From: Hafnia alvei
GTDB taxonomy: Bacteria; Pseudomonadota; Gammaproteobacteria; Enterobacterales; Enterobacteriaceae
Assembly: GCF_034424155.1 (NCBI RefSeq)
Contig: NZ_CP139992.1
Span: forward strand, 1,194,012 to 1,258,011
Reading direction: 5' to 3'
DNA: 64,000 bases
Shown here: positions 33,835 through 44,804 of the stretch, piece by piece
How positions within the stretch are numbered: the first letter of the stretch is position 1
How the letters are laid out: the number at the start of each line of letters is the position of its first letter
Position numbers and translations under genes: made by a program
Notes under the pieces: generated by a model
Database searches by the model: none
What the model saw: only the letters and a program-made list of their open reading frames with translations
Told to the model about the DNA's origin: nothing

Positions 33835-35486
33835 GGAATCATCCAAGTCAGCAGATATGCCTGTAGCGTGGTAATTACGCCCACCATGCAGGTGAATATC
33901 AGGCTATGTTTCACCGTGAAGCGGAACAGATCCGATTCTTTACCAACCAGCCCAACGGCGGCGCAGGCGATGGCGATAGACTGCGGTGAAATCATTTTCC
34001 CCGTTACGCCGCCGGTGGTGTTTGCTGCAACGAGCAGAACATCGGAAACACCGATTTGCTGCGCGGTTGTCGCCTGAAGGGCCGCGAACAGCGCGTTTGA
34101 TGAGGTATCCGAACCGGTAAGGAATACGCCTAGCCAGCCAAGGAACGGTGAGAAGAAGGTGAAGGCATCGCCGGTGTGTGCCAAAGCCAGCGCCAGCGTG
34201 GCAGATAAACCTGAATAGTTAGAGATGAAAGCAAAAGCCAAAACCATCCCGATGGAGTAAATCGGCAGCGCCAGCTCTTTCATCGTTGAGAAGAATGTCG
34301 CTACTGCGGCCTGTGGTTTCATGCGCAGATAGATAACCGAGATAACCGCCGCCACCATAATGGCCGTGCCGGTTGCCGAGAGCCAATCAAGTTTATACAC
34401 CGCGGCATAAGGCATGCTTTCTGCTACCACCGGCGGCATTTTTGCTACCAGTTTATCCAGCAGAGGAACGGAGAAGTTAAACACCCAATCCTGTAATGCG
34501 CCACCTTTGGCAAACAATGCCTTGAACGGCGGAATGCTCCAAATAGTGACCGTGGCGGTCAGGAAAATGAAGGGCATCCACGCACGTACAACCTGTTTGG
34601 CCGTGTAGTTTTGGCGCGCGAGTGTTTGATCGGTGACGGATGCACCCACATCGTTAAATCGGAAGATACGCTTTGGCTGCCATACGCGCAGAAACATCGT
34701 GAGGCAAACGAGTGACACTAACGATGAAATGATATCTGGCAGCTCTGGCCCGATAAAATTAGAGCTCAGGTACTGGGCGACGGCAAACGAACCACCGGCA
34801 ACCACCACCGCAGGCCAAGTCTCTTTGATACCGCGCCAGCCATCCATGATAGCCATAATCCAAAACAGTACGATGATGGTCAAGAAAGGCAGTTGGCGTC
34901 CGACCATCTGGCCAATCTCAAAGCTGTCTAGGCCAGTAACTTGTCCAGCCACAATAATGGGGATGCCCATTGCACCGAAGGCAACCGGCGCAGTGTTTAC
35001 AATAAGGCAAAGGCCAGCAGCATAAAGCGGATTAAAGCCTAAACCCACCAGCAGCGCGGCGGTGATCGCTACGGGAGCACCAAAGCCTGCGGCACCTTCC
35101 AAAAATGCACCGAAGCAGAAACCAACAATCAGCATTTGCAGACGTTGATCCGGCGTGATGGAAAGAATGGAAGAACGGATGATGTCAAACTGCCCGGTTT
35201 TTACCGATATTTTGTATACAAATACGGCGGCGATGATGATCCAAGCGATAGGCCACAGACCATAAAAAAAGCCATAAATAACGGAAGCAAAGGCGCGGTC
35301 TGCGGGCATTTGGTAGAAAAACAGTGCCACCAAAAGTGCAATGCCGACCGTAATCGTGGCGGCAATATAGCCTTTGAGTTTGAGTTTTATCAACGCAAAG
35401 AAGAAGAACAAAATCGGTAACGACGCGATGAGGCTGGATAGCCAGATATTCCCGATGGGGTCGTAAACTTGTTGCCAAACTTGCAT
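33831..35486 (-). CDS. lldP: L-lactate permease LldP
   Basis: A 551-residue lactate:proton symporter with 12-13 membrane helices, nearly the same as E. coli LldP (551 residues), e.g. [20 protein letters not shown] and [23 protein letters not shown] 35486 is chosen because GGAG precedes it and the protein then starts [19 protein letters not shown] like E. coli; the longer frame to 35570 runs through the operator. First gene of the operon. Confidence 0.96.
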   Translation of the reverse strand: MQVWQQVYDPIGNIWLSSLIASLPILFFFFALIKLKLKGYIAATITVGIALLVALFFYQMPADRAFASVIYGFFYGLWPIAWIIIAAVFVYKISVKTGQFDIIRSSILSITPDQRLQMLIVGFCFGAFLEGAAGFGAPVAITAALLVGLGFNPLYAAGLCLIVNTAPVAFGAMGIPIIVAGQVTGLDSFEIGQMVGRQLPFLTIIVLFWIMAIMDGWRGIKETWPAVVVAGGSFAVAQYLSSNFIGPELPDIISSLVSLVCLTMFLRVWQPKRIFRFNDVGASVTDQTLARQNYTAKQVVRAWMPFIFLTATVTIWSIPPFKALFAKGGALQDWVFNFSVPLLDKLVAKMPPVVAESMPYAAVYKLDWLSATGTAIMVAAVISVIYLRMKPQAAVATFFSTMKELALPIYSIGMVLAFAFISNYSGLSATLALALAHTGDAFTFFSPFLGWLGVFLTGSDTSSNALFAALQATTAQQIGVSDVLLVAANTTGGVTGKMISPQSIAIACAAVGLVGKESDLFRFTVKHSLIFTCMVGVITTLQAYLLTWMIP

Positions 35487-35528
35487 GCAGGTATCTCCAG
35501 AGAACAGACACTTTATTGTTCCGCTCCA

Positions 35529-35541
35529 TTGGTCTGACCAA
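35529..35541. promoter_or_regulatory. LldR operator O2
   Basis: TTGGTCTGACCAA, a perfect TTGGT-N3-ACCAA dyad between the lldP promoter and start codon. Confidence 0.75.
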
Positions 35542-35556
35542 ATTGGGCGGGTCACT

Positions 35557-35562
35557 GTTATA
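35557..35562 (-). promoter_or_regulatory. Candidate -10 element of the lldP promoter
   Basis: TATAAC on the minus strand between the two LldR operators; no good -35 is visible, which suits an activated promoter. Confidence 0.4.
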
Positions 35563-35572
35563 GTGTTCAATG

Positions 35573-35589
35573 GTTAATCTTTTGTTAAT
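35573..35589. promoter_or_regulatory. ArcA box
   Basis: GTTAATCTTTTGTTAAT: two GTTAAT repeats 11 bp apart, the arrangement bound by ArcA-P, close upstream of the lldP -10. In E. coli ArcA represses lldPRD under low oxygen. Confidence 0.7.
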
Positions 35590-35654
35590 TTCTTGCAACG
35601 ATAGCGTTTACTTTTTTTATTTTTCTGCCGCCAATGCTCACGTTTTTAGTTGGA

Positions 35655-35667
35655 TTGGTACGACCAA
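35655..35667. promoter_or_regulatory. LldR operator O1
   Basis: TTGGTACGACCAA, same dyad as O2, centred 126 bp from it; E. coli lldPRD has two operators about 127 bp apart, used for DNA looping. Confidence 0.75.
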
Positions 35668-35732
35668 AGAGAGGCTGAAGGGAAACTGCGGAGAATCGCC
35701 AGCGGACTTTGCCGCTGGCCAAATGTTAAATG

Positions 35733-36665
<933 letters not shown>

Positions 36666-36811
36666 CTATTTATGAATTTTACTCATAGCTCCTTGCGCAT
36701 TTAGCTACCTAGTTCCGTTGTTTGAATCGGGGTAACGTTTAGGCCATATAGAGTACTAACGGCTTCAGCGCTTGATTGGCTTGGCTGTATAAGATCAAAG
36801 AAGAGGAAAAT

Positions 36812-37207
36812 ATGAAAATTATCCATAACGGTTCGCAGGCTTCACTGGTTGGTTCAGATGATTATTTTACCGGTCGTGTGCGTATCGATGGCCTATTTCA
36901 GGCTGAAGATCCTGCGCGCGTAGGCGGCGCTACAGTGACCTTTGAACCCGGTGCGTGCACCGCATGGCATACACATCCATTAGGGCAAACGCTGATCGTT
37001 ACCCAAGGTCGCGGATGGGTACAGGAATTAGGTAAAGAGATTCAGGAAATTAACCCAGGCGATATGGTTTGGATCCCTGCTGGCGTTAAACACTGGCATG
37101 GCGCTACATCAGAAACCGCCATGACACACATTGCGATTGCCGAGTCATTGAATGGCAGCGTGGTGGAATGGATGGAGAAAGTGACGGACGAGCAGTATCG
37201 CAAATAG
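36812..37207 (+). CDS. Cupin-domain protein
   Basis: A 131-residue single-cupin protein. The metal-binding motifs are [20 protein letters not shown] (His, His, and the following Glu/Gln positions) and [20 protein letters not shown] 36812 follows GAGGAAAA. Such proteins, paired with a LysR regulator, are often annotated as quercetinase-like or carboxymuconolactone-associated, but the substrate is unknown. Confidence 0.88.
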   Translation: MKIIHNGSQASLVGSDDYFTGRVRIDGLFQAEDPARVGGATVTFEPGACTAWHTHPLGQTLIVTQGRGWVQELGKEIQEINPGDMVWIPAGVKHWHGATSETAMTHIAIAESLNGSVVEWMEKVTDEQYRK

Positions 37208-37335
37208 CGCTACACACAGCAGAACTGCGGTTTCATGCTGTTATCAGTCCATTGTTAAACTTTTTGTGATAAAGGCAGATCGCGTTTTTCGCGTGCTAGA
37301 TTCAATGTTCAAGACAAAACAAAAAGGATTAACGG

Positions 37336-37749
37336 ATGAAATTGTTGAAAATCGCGCTTCTGACCTCGCTTATCTCTTTGTCTACCACTGTGTTTGCGGA
37401 ACAGGCTAAAAATCCGCTTAGCGTGCATATATTAAATCAGCAGACTGGGCTGCCTTCTGCTGGTGTTGCCGTCACGCTAGAACATAAAGAGGGCGATCGC
37501 TGGGTGAGTTTATCAAGTGGAGTTACTGACAATGATGGGCGTATTCCTGCATTGTACCCACAGGGGAAAAATATGGCGTTGGGGGATTATAAAGTGACGT
37601 TCAAAACGGGTGAGTATTTCTCAAAACTTAAACAAGAAACATTCTTCCCAGAAATCCCTGTTGTGTTTCACGTCATTAAAACTAACCAACATTTACATGT
37701 GCCTTTGCTGCTGAGTCAATATGGCTACTCAACATATCGTGGTAGCTAA
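37336..37749 (+). CDS. hiuH: Periplasmic 5-hydroxyisourate hydrolase (transthyretin-like)
   Basis: A 137-residue transthyretin-related enzyme that hydrolyses 5-hydroxyisourate in urate breakdown. It has a signal peptide (MKLLKIALLTSLISLSTTVF then AEQ) and the family signatures LSVHILNQQTGLPSAGVAV and the C-terminal YGYSTYRGS. Catalytic His is in SVHILN and His in FHVIKTNQHLHVPLLLS. Length and sequence match E. coli HiuH (YedX). ATG after AAAAGGAT. Own terminator follows. Confidence 0.95.
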   Translation: MKLLKIALLTSLISLSTTVFAEQAKNPLSVHILNQQTGLPSAGVAVTLEHKEGDRWVSLSSGVTDNDGRIPALYPQGKNMALGDYKVTFKTGEYFSKLKQETFFPEIPVVFHVIKTNQHLHVPLLLSQYGYSTYRGS

Positions 37750-37781
37750 TATATTTTATATTTAACATTCACGTTTTAATT

Positions 37782-37806
37782 AGGTCGCATTTTCTGCGGC
37801 CTTTTT
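37782..37806 (+). terminator. Rho-independent terminator after hiuH
   Basis: Stem GGTCGC/GCGGCC (one G-T pair), loop ATTTTCT, then TTTTTATTTTATT. Confidence 0.85.
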
Positions 37807-37809
37807 ATT

Positions 37810-38424
37810 TTATTGCAGTTTCAGAAGGGTGATTAAATTATTTACTAACCCTGATGCGTTGCTGTCCAGATCGTAGTTTTCTGAAGACAATAGCCAATTC
37901 TCTATCAGTCCGCTCATATATGCGCGAATGATAATTATTGATTGAGGAATGTTTAATGTTGATGGCAATTGGTTTAATGTAACACAACGTTTTAGCGTGT
38001 TGGTTAAACGCGCCTCCTCAAAATAGACCATGCGACGTATTTCATGTCTGGGTGTCATTTCTTTAGTGAATTCACATTTATGGAACATTATTTCCATTAA
38101 TGATTTCTGTTGGGGATCGCTCACCACTGCGCGTAAAAGATAGGTGAGTGTTTCTTGTAAGGCCTTTAAAGGATTGTCTTTGTTTTCACTATGTATTTTT
38201 TCTGATACGTGTAATGAGTAATGCGCAGATTGCTGCCATATCTCATTGAATAACTCTTCTTTGTTTTTAAAGTGCCAGTAAATTGCACCTCGAGTCACCC
38301 CCGCAGAGCAGGCGATATCACCTAATGTTGTGGATGAAAAGCCACGCGTTGAAAATTCACTGATTGCTACATTTATTATTCTTTGGCGAGTAATAAATGC
38401 ATCCTCTTTAGTTTTACGTGCCAT
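37810..38424 (-). CDS. acrR: TetR-family efflux repressor, AcrR/AcrS type
   Basis: A 204-residue TetR repressor. The N-terminus MARKTKEDAFITRQRIINVA and HTH with CSAGVTRGAIYWHFKNKEEL match AcrR; the C-terminal drug-binding part (LMEIMFHKCEFTKEM, IIIIRAYMSGLIENWLLSSE) is also AcrR-like. It is divergent from the acrA/E-like gene 578 bp away and probably represses it. ATG 38424 is chosen by homology; the upstream frame (to 38490) has no support. Confidence 0.9.
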   Translation of the reverse strand: MARKTKEDAFITRQRIINVAISEFSTRGFSSTTLGDIACSAGVTRGAIYWHFKNKEELFNEIWQQSAHYSLHVSEKIHSENKDNPLKALQETLTYLLRAVVSDPQQKSLMEIMFHKCEFTKEMTPRHEIRRMVYFEEARLTNTLKRCVTLNQLPSTLNIPQSIIIIRAYMSGLIENWLLSSENYDLDSNASGLVNNLITLLKLQ

Positions 38425-39002
38425 AGTGATACCAAACATCCAAGACGGTGATTTACAGGGAAGGATAGGATTTTGTAGGATGGGCATCATTCTATTCGCT
38501 ACACATTCAGTTTGTCATTCTGATTTTATTATTTGGCTGTCTATTAATACTTGTGATTAAACTAGCCAACGTGTCTATTCAGAACCATATTAGTCATGAA
38601 AGTCTGGGTAATTAATGATAAATAAATTATATGTTTAAGATGTGAAGTATTTATATGGGGATTGTTTGAATTCAAACGTCAAGATGAACGTAAAGATAAA
38701 GTGGCTTTGATAATTAAACTTACACAATTAGCTGGGTGTTCTTGTTTTTTATCTGGATGTTAATCTCTTTTTCCTAAAAAATAGCGGGCTGCAACTCTGT
38801 TTTTCGTATCGCTGGATAAGTTTTGTTTTTATTTTTTGATGTTAATCATTTATGTGATTTATCAGTAGTGCGGCACCCACTATTTTCTATCAGAACACGT
38901 TGTTTATAACCATCAGAAGAACGATGTATGAATTATACCCGTACAACTTATTACCATTTATATGTACGCCTGGCGTCGTATCGAACTATTTAAGGAATAG
39001 TA
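38425..39002. other. Divergent acrR/acrE intergenic region
   Basis: No gene. It holds a perfect 14-bp palindrome GTTTGAATTCAAAC at 38664-38677, a candidate operator, and AT-rich promoter DNA on both sides. A second, looser dyad AGTAGTG...CACTATT lies at about 38866-38886, closer to the acrE start. Confidence 0.5.
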
Positions 39003-40166
39003 ATGAAGAAATACAGTGAGTTTATTCTCCTGCCATCAGTAATTCTCCTTTCCGCCTGCTTCGTGTTGTCTGGGTGTGATGATAAAGAGGTCAAAGCGCC
39101 TCTGCCGCAGCCCCATGTGGGGGTGGTGACGTTGAAAGCCGAACCTTTGCAAGTGACGACGGAATTACCAGGGCGTACAGATGCTTACCGTGTTGCTGAG
39201 GTTCGTCCGCAGGTAGGAGGAATTATCCTCAAACGTAATTTCGCTGAGGGGAGTGATATTCGTGGTGGCGAATCGTTGTATCAAATCGATCCTGCCCCCT
39301 ACAAAGCCGCTTATGACAGCGCGCAAGGCGAGCTCGCCAAAGCTGTTGCCGCAGCAAAACTGGCTCATTTAACCGTCCAGCGAGATAAGCCGTTGGTTGG
39401 CGATCACTATGTTAGCCAACAAGAATTCGATACGGCGGTGGCCAATGCGCAACAAGCCGATGCTGATGTCCAAGCGGCAAGAGCCAATGTTGAAACCGCT
39501 CGCATCAATTTGGCCTACACCAAGGTGACTTCTCCTATCGATGGGCGAATCGGACAGTCCAACGTCACCGAAGGTGCGCTTGTGACTACTGAACAAGCTA
39601 ATGCACTGGCGACGGTGCAGCAGCTTGATCCTATTTATGTTGATGTCACCCAATCAAGCAACGACTTCATCCGTCTTAAACAGGCCGTCATCCAAGGAAG
39701 CCTAGAAAAAAGCGCTCTGCAAACTCAGGTCACGCTGGTGATGGAAAATGGCCAGCCTTACCCGCTCAAGGGCCAGTTGCAATTTTCAGATGTGAGCGTT
39801 GATGAAAGCACCGGTTCGATCACGATTCGCGCCTTGTTCCCAAATCCTCAACACGATCTCTTACCGGGGATGTTTGTGCGTGCGCGTATTGATGAAGGGA
39901 TGCAAAAAGATGCGTTGCTAGTTCCGCAGCAAGGAGTAGCACGCAACCCGCGCGGAGAGGCTACGGTGATGCTGGTTAACGCTAAGAGTCAGGTTGAAGT
40001 GCGCAATGTGACCGCGGCGCAGGCAATCGGTGATAAATGGCTGGTGACGGATGGATTACACAGCGGTGACCGCGTGATCGTCAGTGGGCTACAGAAAATA
40101 CGCCCTGAAATGACGGTAAAAGCGGAAGAGCAGAATCTGCAGGCGAATGCGTCTCAGGGTCAGTAA
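39003..40166 (+). CDS. acrE: RND efflux periplasmic adaptor lipoprotein, AcrA/AcrE type
   Basis: A 387-residue membrane fusion protein. The signal peptide ends in the lipobox VLSGC with Cys25. The lipoyl/barrel-sandwich part, an alpha-hairpin rich in Ala/Gln (residues ~100-170) and the beta-barrel (PLKGQLQFSDVSVDESTGSI, PNPQHDLLPGMFVRARIDEG) are in family order. The N-terminus FILLPSVILLSA and the position away from the mscK locus favour AcrE over AcrA. It links the RND pump to TolC. The acrF-type pump gene follows after 38 bp. Confidence 0.9.
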   Translation: MKKYSEFILLPSVILLSACFVLSGCDDKEVKAPLPQPHVGVVTLKAEPLQVTTELPGRTDAYRVAEVRPQVGGIILKRNFAEGSDIRGGESLYQIDPAPYKAAYDSAQGELAKAVAAAKLAHLTVQRDKPLVGDHYVSQQEFDTAVANAQQADADVQAARANVETARINLAYTKVTSPIDGRIGQSNVTEGALVTTEQANALATVQQLDPIYVDVTQSSNDFIRLKQAVIQGSLEKSALQTQVTLVMENGQPYPLKGQLQFSDVSVDESTGSITIRALFPNPQHDLLPGMFVRARIDEGMQKDALLVPQQGVARNPRGEATVMLVNAKSQVEVRNVTAAQAIGDKWLVTDGLHSGDRVIVSGLQKIRPEMTVKAEEQNLQANASQGQ

Positions 40167-40204
40167 TCGCTACGGCGATAATTCATACAAGGTAAAACGA
40201 GCGT

Positions 40205-43200
40205 ATGTCTAAGTTTTTTATTGAGCGCCCGATCTTTGCTTGGGTACTTGCCATTATCCTCATGTTGGCAGGGGGATTGGCAATTTTGCAACTGCCGATT
40301 GCCCAGTATCCAACGATTGCACCTCCTGCGGTGGCGATAACGGCAACTTATCCAGGCGCTGATGCGCAGACCGTACAGGATACGGTGACGCAGATTATCG
40401 AACAGAACATGAACGGCATCGATAATCTTATGTACATGTCGTCCACCAGTGACTCTGCGGGAGGGGTAACGATTACCCTAACCTTCAACTCGGGGACTGA
40501 CCCCGATATTGCACAGGTTCAGGTTCAGAATAAGCTCCAGTTGGCAACGCCGTTGCTGCCGCAAGAAGTGCAGCAGCAGGGGATTAGCGTTGAAAAGTCC
40601 AGCAGCAGTTTCTTGCTGGTAGCAGGGTTTATTTCGGACAACAAAAGTCTCACTCAGGATGATATTTCTGACTACGTTGCTTCAAACATCAAAGATCCGA
40701 TCAGCCGTAGTAGCGGTGTGGGTGATGTGCAGCTCTTTGGTGCGCAGTATGCCATGCGTATTTGGCTGAATGCCGATCAACTGAACAAGTATCAACTGAC
40801 TACGGTTGATGTTGTTAATCAGCTAAAAATCCAGAATGACCAAATTGCGGCAGGGCAGTTAGGTGGCACGCCTGCTGTGGGTAATCAGCAGCTTAACGCG
40901 TCCATCATTGCGCAGACGCGTTTAAAAGATCCTGAAGAATTTGGCAAGATCTTGCTGAAGGTGAATCAGGATGGCTCGCAGGTTCGTCTGAAAGATGTGG
41001 CTCACATTGAGCTTGGCGGTGAAAACTACAATATCGTGGCGAAAATCAACGGACAACCCGCGGCTGGCTTAGGGATTAAGTTAGCAACAGGGGCCAATGC
41101 GTTGGATACGGCCGCAGCGATAAAAACGAAGCTAGCAGAGCTACAACCGTATTTCCCTCAGGGGATGAAGGTTGTCTATCCGTATGACACCACGCCGTTC
41201 GTTAAAATCTCGATTCACGAAGTGGTCAAAACCCTGTTTGAAGCCATTATCTTGGTCTTCTTGGTCATGTATCTGTTCTTGCAAAATATCCGCGCAACGC
41301 TGATCCCAACCATCGCAGTGCCCGTTGTTCTGTTGGGGACTTTTGCTGTGCTGTCCGCGTTTGGCTATTCGATAAACACCCTAACCATGTTTGGGATGGT
41401 GTTGGCGATAGGTTTGCTGGTTGACGATGCCATCGTCGTGGTAGAAAACGTTGAGCGTGTGATGGCGGAGGAGCATCTACCGCCAAAAGAAGCCACGATA
41501 AAATCGATGGATCAGATACAGGGCGCATTGGTTGGGATTGCCATGGTGCTGTCGGCGGTGTTTATTCCGATGGCATTTTTTGGCGGCTCAACCGGGGCGA
41601 TCTATCGGCAGTTCTCCATCACCATTGTTTCCGCCATGGCGTTGTCTGTGCTGGTGGCGCTTATCTTGACGCCAGCGCTGTGCGCTACGTTGCTTAAACC
41701 CGTTTCAACTGAAGGTCATGGGGAGAAGCAAGGTTTCTTTGGATGGTTCAACCGCAAGTTTGAACAGAGTACACATCATTATACGGATAGCGTGGGTGGG
41801 ATCCTGCGAAATACGGGACGTTACCTCGTTATCTACGTATTGATAGTTGTCGGTATGTGCGTGCTGTTCTTACGTCTGCCTACGTCATTTTTGCCCGAGG
41901 AAGATCAGGGCGTCTTTATGACGATGGTGCAGTTGCCTGCTGGAGCGACTCAAGCGCGCACCCAAAAGGTTTTAGATCAGGTGACGAATTATTACCTGAC
42001 TAAAGAGCATGCCAACGTTGAGTCTGTTTTTACGGTGAACGGTTTTAGCTTTAGCGGATCGGGACAAAACTCCGGTTTAGCATTCATTAGTTTGAAACCA
42101 TGGGACGAGCGTTCGGGGAAAGAAAATAACGTGACGTCTATCATCGGTCGTGCGATGAAATCTTTCACGCAGATCAAGGATGGTCTGGTGTTCCCATTCA
42201 ACTTACCGGCCATTATTGAACTTGGTACCGCGACCGGTTTTGACTTCGAACTGATCGATCAGGCAAACCTGGGCCACCAACAGCTCACTCAGGCGCGTAA
42301 TCAGCTGTTAGGTATGGTCGCTGAGCATCCAGAAGTGATGGTGCGTGTACGTCCTAACGGGCTGGAGGATACGTCTCAGTACAAACTGAATGTGGATCAG
42401 GAAAAGGCGCAGGCGTTGGGCGTGTCGCTCTCGGACATTAACCAAACCATTTCAACTGCCTTAGGGGGAACCTACGTTAACGACTTTATCGATCGCGGGC
42501 GTGTGAAGAAAGTTTATGCTCAGGCCGATGCGCGTTTCCGTATGCTGCCAGACGACATCAATAATTGGTATGTACGTGGTAACAGCGGAAAAATGGTGCC
42601 TTTCTCCGCGTTCTCGACCGCCAGTTGGATTAAGGGTTCACCGCGTTTAGAGCGCTATAACGGCTTGCCGTCGATGGAAATTCTCGGCGAAGCGGCACCG
42701 GGTAAAAGTACTGGTGATGCCATGCAAATGATGGAACAACTTGTGACTAAGTTACCTTCAGGCATTGGCTATGACTGGACGGGCATGTCCTATCAGGAAC
42801 GCTTGTCGGGAAATCAGGCACCAGCCCTGTATGCCATCTCGCTGGTGGTTGTATTTCTATGCTTAGCGGCGCTGTATGAAAGCTGGTCTATACCGTTCTC
42901 GGTAATGCTAGTTGTTCCGCTTGGCGTGGTCGGTGCCTTATTGGCCGCGGCATTACGCGGTATGAACAACGACGTTTATTTCCAAGTTGGGCTATTAACC
43001 ACCATCGGCCTCTCCGCTAAAAACGCCATTTTAATCGTCGAATTTGCTAAAGATCTGATGGATAAAGAAGGCAAAGGTCTGATCGATGCCACCTTAGAAG
43101 CGGTGCGAATGCGTTTGCGCCCAATCTTGATGACTTCGCTGGCGTTTATTCTGGGGGTTATGCCGCTGGTTATCAGTTCTGGTGCAGGTTCAGGTGCGCA

Positions 43201-43318
43201 AAACGCCGTGGGTACAGGGGTGATGGGAGGAATGCTGACGGCAACGCTGCTGGCGATTTTCTTTGTTCCGGTATTCTTTGTGGTTGTGCGCCGTCGCTTT
43301 AGCAAAGCACAAGACTAA
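40205..43318 (+). CDS. acrF: RND multidrug efflux pump, AcrB/AcrF type
   Basis: A 1037-residue proton-driven pump with 12 membrane helices and two large periplasmic loops. Proton relay residues are present: paired Asp in [18 protein letters not shown] and Lys in [15 protein letters not shown]. It starts [19 protein letters not shown] as in the AcrB/AcrF family, and has normal length. Works with the adaptor upstream and TolC. A strong terminator follows. Confidence 0.95.
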   Translation: MSKFFIERPIFAWVLAIILMLAGGLAILQLPIAQYPTIAPPAVAITATYPGADAQTVQDTVTQIIEQNMNGIDNLMYMSSTSDSAGGVTITLTFNSGTDPDIAQVQVQNKLQLATPLLPQEVQQQGISVEKSSSSFLLVAGFISDNKSLTQDDISDYVASNIKDPISRSSGVGDVQLFGAQYAMRIWLNADQLNKYQLTTVDVVNQLKIQNDQIAAGQLGGTPAVGNQQLNASIIAQTRLKDPEEFGKILLKVNQDGSQVRLKDVAHIELGGENYNIVAKINGQPAAGLGIKLATGANALDTAAAIKTKLAELQPYFPQGMKVVYPYDTTPFVKISIHEVVKTLFEAIILVFLVMYLFLQNIRATLIPTIAVPVVLLGTFAVLSAFGYSINTLTMFGMVLAIGLLVDDAIVVVENVERVMAEEHLPPKEATIKSMDQIQGALVGIAMVLSAVFIPMAFFGGSTGAIYRQFSITIVSAMALSVLVALILTPALCATLLKPVSTEGHGEKQGFFGWFNRKFEQSTHHYTDSVGGILRNTGRYLVIYVLIVVGMCVLFLRLPTSFLPEEDQGVFMTMVQLPAGATQARTQKVLDQVTNYYLTKEHANVESVFTVNGFSFSGSGQNSGLAFISLKPWDERSGKENNVTSIIGRAMKSFTQIKDGLVFPFNLPAIIELGTATGFDFELIDQANLGHQQLTQARNQLLGMVAEHPEVMVRVRPNGLEDTSQYKLNVDQEKAQALGVSLSDINQTISTALGGTYVNDFIDRGRVKKVYAQADARFRMLPDDINNWYVRGNSGKMVPFSAFSTASWIKGSPRLERYNGLPSMEILGEAAPGKSTGDAMQMMEQLVTKLPSGIGYDWTGMSYQERLSGNQAPALYAISLVVVFLCLAALYESWSIPFSVMLVVPLGVVGALLAAALRGMNNDVYFQVGLLTTIGLSAKNAILIVEFAKDLMDKEGKGLIDATLEAVRMRLRPILMTSLAFILGVMPLVISSGAGSGAQNAVGTGVMGGMLTATLLAIFFVPVFFVVVRRRFSKAQD

Positions 43319-43344
43319 AAATAAAGGCTGTTAAATCAAAAGAT

Positions 43345-43375
43345 AAAGGCCTGTGATGATGAGTCACAGGCCTTT
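43345..43375 (+). terminator. Strong stem-loop terminator after acrEF
   Basis: Perfect 12-bp stem AAAGGCCTGTGA/TCACAGGCCTTT with loop TGATGAG; the A and T ends of the stem could serve as a bidirectional T tract. Confidence 0.8.
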
Positions 43376-43507
43376 ACATCAAAGTTTTCCATACCCCTTT
43401 GCATATATCTTCTGTGTACCGAGATCTATCTCGCAAAACTTACAAAAGCCATGTTACCCAGCGTCGCAGATTCCGTGACGTAAAAAGTACATATATGGCC
43501 TGAATAA

Positions 43508-43523
43508 GTGTAATCGCTTTCAT
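43508..43523. promoter_or_regulatory. GalR/GalS-type operator upstream of ytfQ
   Basis: GTGTAATCGCTTTCAT matches the GalR/GalS half-site pattern GTGKAANCGNTTNCAC at all defined positions except the final C. It lies 229 bp upstream of the ytfQ start, in the ytfQ promoter region. Confidence 0.6.
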
Positions 43524-43751
43524 TGTTGTGAATGCAACTCCCCGTTCTCATTAGATTTCTCTATCTCTACCGTGGTGTGGTGAAGTTAAACCGTCCATAA
43601 CCTCAAGAAAAAGTTAGATAAAGCTAAGATGTATTCACTTTGTTAATTTTTCAATACTGTGATGTAACCCAAATCTCACTTCAACGCATTGACTATAGTG
43701 ATCCCTGTTCGGTTGCTTTTTATCCAACCATTGCTCAATGAGGATCTCAGT

Positions 43752-44708
43752 ATGTGGAAGCGTTTACTTTTGGTTACTGCCGTCTCTGCTGCACTCTCTT
43801 CAGCTGCGTTTGCTCAGTCGATGACCGTTGGTTTTTCTCAGGTCGGTTCTGAATCAGGCTGGCGCGCCGCTGAAACCAGCGTGGCAAAAAGCGAAGCACA
43901 AAAGCGCGGTATTACGTTGAAAATTGCGGATGGTCAGCAAAAGCAGGAAAACCAAATCAAAGCCGTTCGTTCCTTTATTGCCCAAGGCGTTGATGCCATT
44001 TTTATTGCTCCGGTGGTTCAGACCGGATGGGAACCCGTCCTGCAGGAAGCCAAAGAGGCGAATATCCCCGTTTTCTCACTTGATCGCGCCATCACCGTGA
44101 AAGACAAATCGCTGTATATGACCGTTGTTACCGCAGACAACGTGTTGGAAGGAAAATTAATCGGCGACTGGTTGGTGAAACAGGTCGCAGGAAAGCCGTG
44201 TAACGTGGTGGAGCTACAGGGAACGGTCGGTGCAAGCGTAGCGATCGATCGTAAAAAAGGCTTTGCTGAAGCGATTGCCAATTCGCCAAACATCAAAATT
44301 GTCCGTTCTCAGTCTGGAGATTTTACCCGCAGCAAGGGTAAAGAGGTCATGGAGAGCTTTATTAAAGCCGAAAACAACGGCAAAGATATCTGCATGGTTT
44401 ACGCACACAACGATGATATGGCGATAGGTGCCATTCAGGCGATCAAAGAAGCGGGGCTTAAACCGGGTAAAGATATCCTGACTGGCTCTATCGACGGCGT
44501 ACCTGATATCTATAAAGCTATGTTGGCAGGAGAAGCTAATGCCAACGTTGAACTCACGCCAAACATGGCGGGGCCTGCGTTTGATGCGTTAGAGAAGTAT
44601 AAAAAAGATGGCACCTTGCCACCGAAAATTACCAAGACTGAATCCAAATTGTTCCTACCTGACAGCGCGAAAGCTGAGTTAGATAAGAAAAAAGATATGG
44701 GATATTAA
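43752..44708 (+). CDS. ytfQ: Galactofuranose ABC transporter, periplasmic binding protein
   Basis: A 318-residue sugar-binding protein of the RbsB type. Signal peptide MWKRLLLVTAVSAALSSAAF then AQS; the mature part starts TVGFSQVGSESGWRAAETSV, as in E. coli YtfQ (318 residues), which binds galactofuranose. ATG 43752 follows GAGGAT; the upstream frame to 43689 is not supported. Operon ytfQ-ytfR-ytfT-yjfF. Confidence 0.95.
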   Translation: MWKRLLLVTAVSAALSSAAFAQSMTVGFSQVGSESGWRAAETSVAKSEAQKRGITLKIADGQQKQENQIKAVRSFIAQGVDAIFIAPVVQTGWEPVLQEAKEANIPVFSLDRAITVKDKSLYMTVVTADNVLEGKLIGDWLVKQVAGKPCNVVELQGTVGASVAIDRKKGFAEAIANSPNIKIVRSQSGDFTRSKGKEVMESFIKAENNGKDICMVYAHNDDMAIGAIQAIKEAGLKPGKDILTGSIDGVPDIYKAMLAGEANANVELTPNMAGPAFDALEKYKKDGTLPPKITKTESKLFLPDSAKAELDKKKDMGY

Positions 44709-44751
44709 TTTCATCTTATCTCTCGTTTTCAATCCTATTAGTCACTTCACC

Positions 44752-44773
44752 GGCAGAGGCTTCCGCCTCTGCC
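44752..44773 (+). terminator. Intercistronic stem-loop between ytfQ and ytfR
   Basis: Perfect 9-bp stem GGCAGAGGC/GCCTCTGCC with loop TTCC, no T tract. Such a hairpin can protect the 3' end of the binding-protein mRNA and lower expression of the ATPase. Confidence 0.6.
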
Positions 44774-44804
44774 CATGATTTTCAGCGAAGCTAGGAGCGA
44801 TGGT

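Noticed and set aside
35487-35570. N-terminal extension of LldP
   Set aside because: The extra 28 codons cover the LldR operator and promoter -10 and have no counterpart in E. coli LldP.
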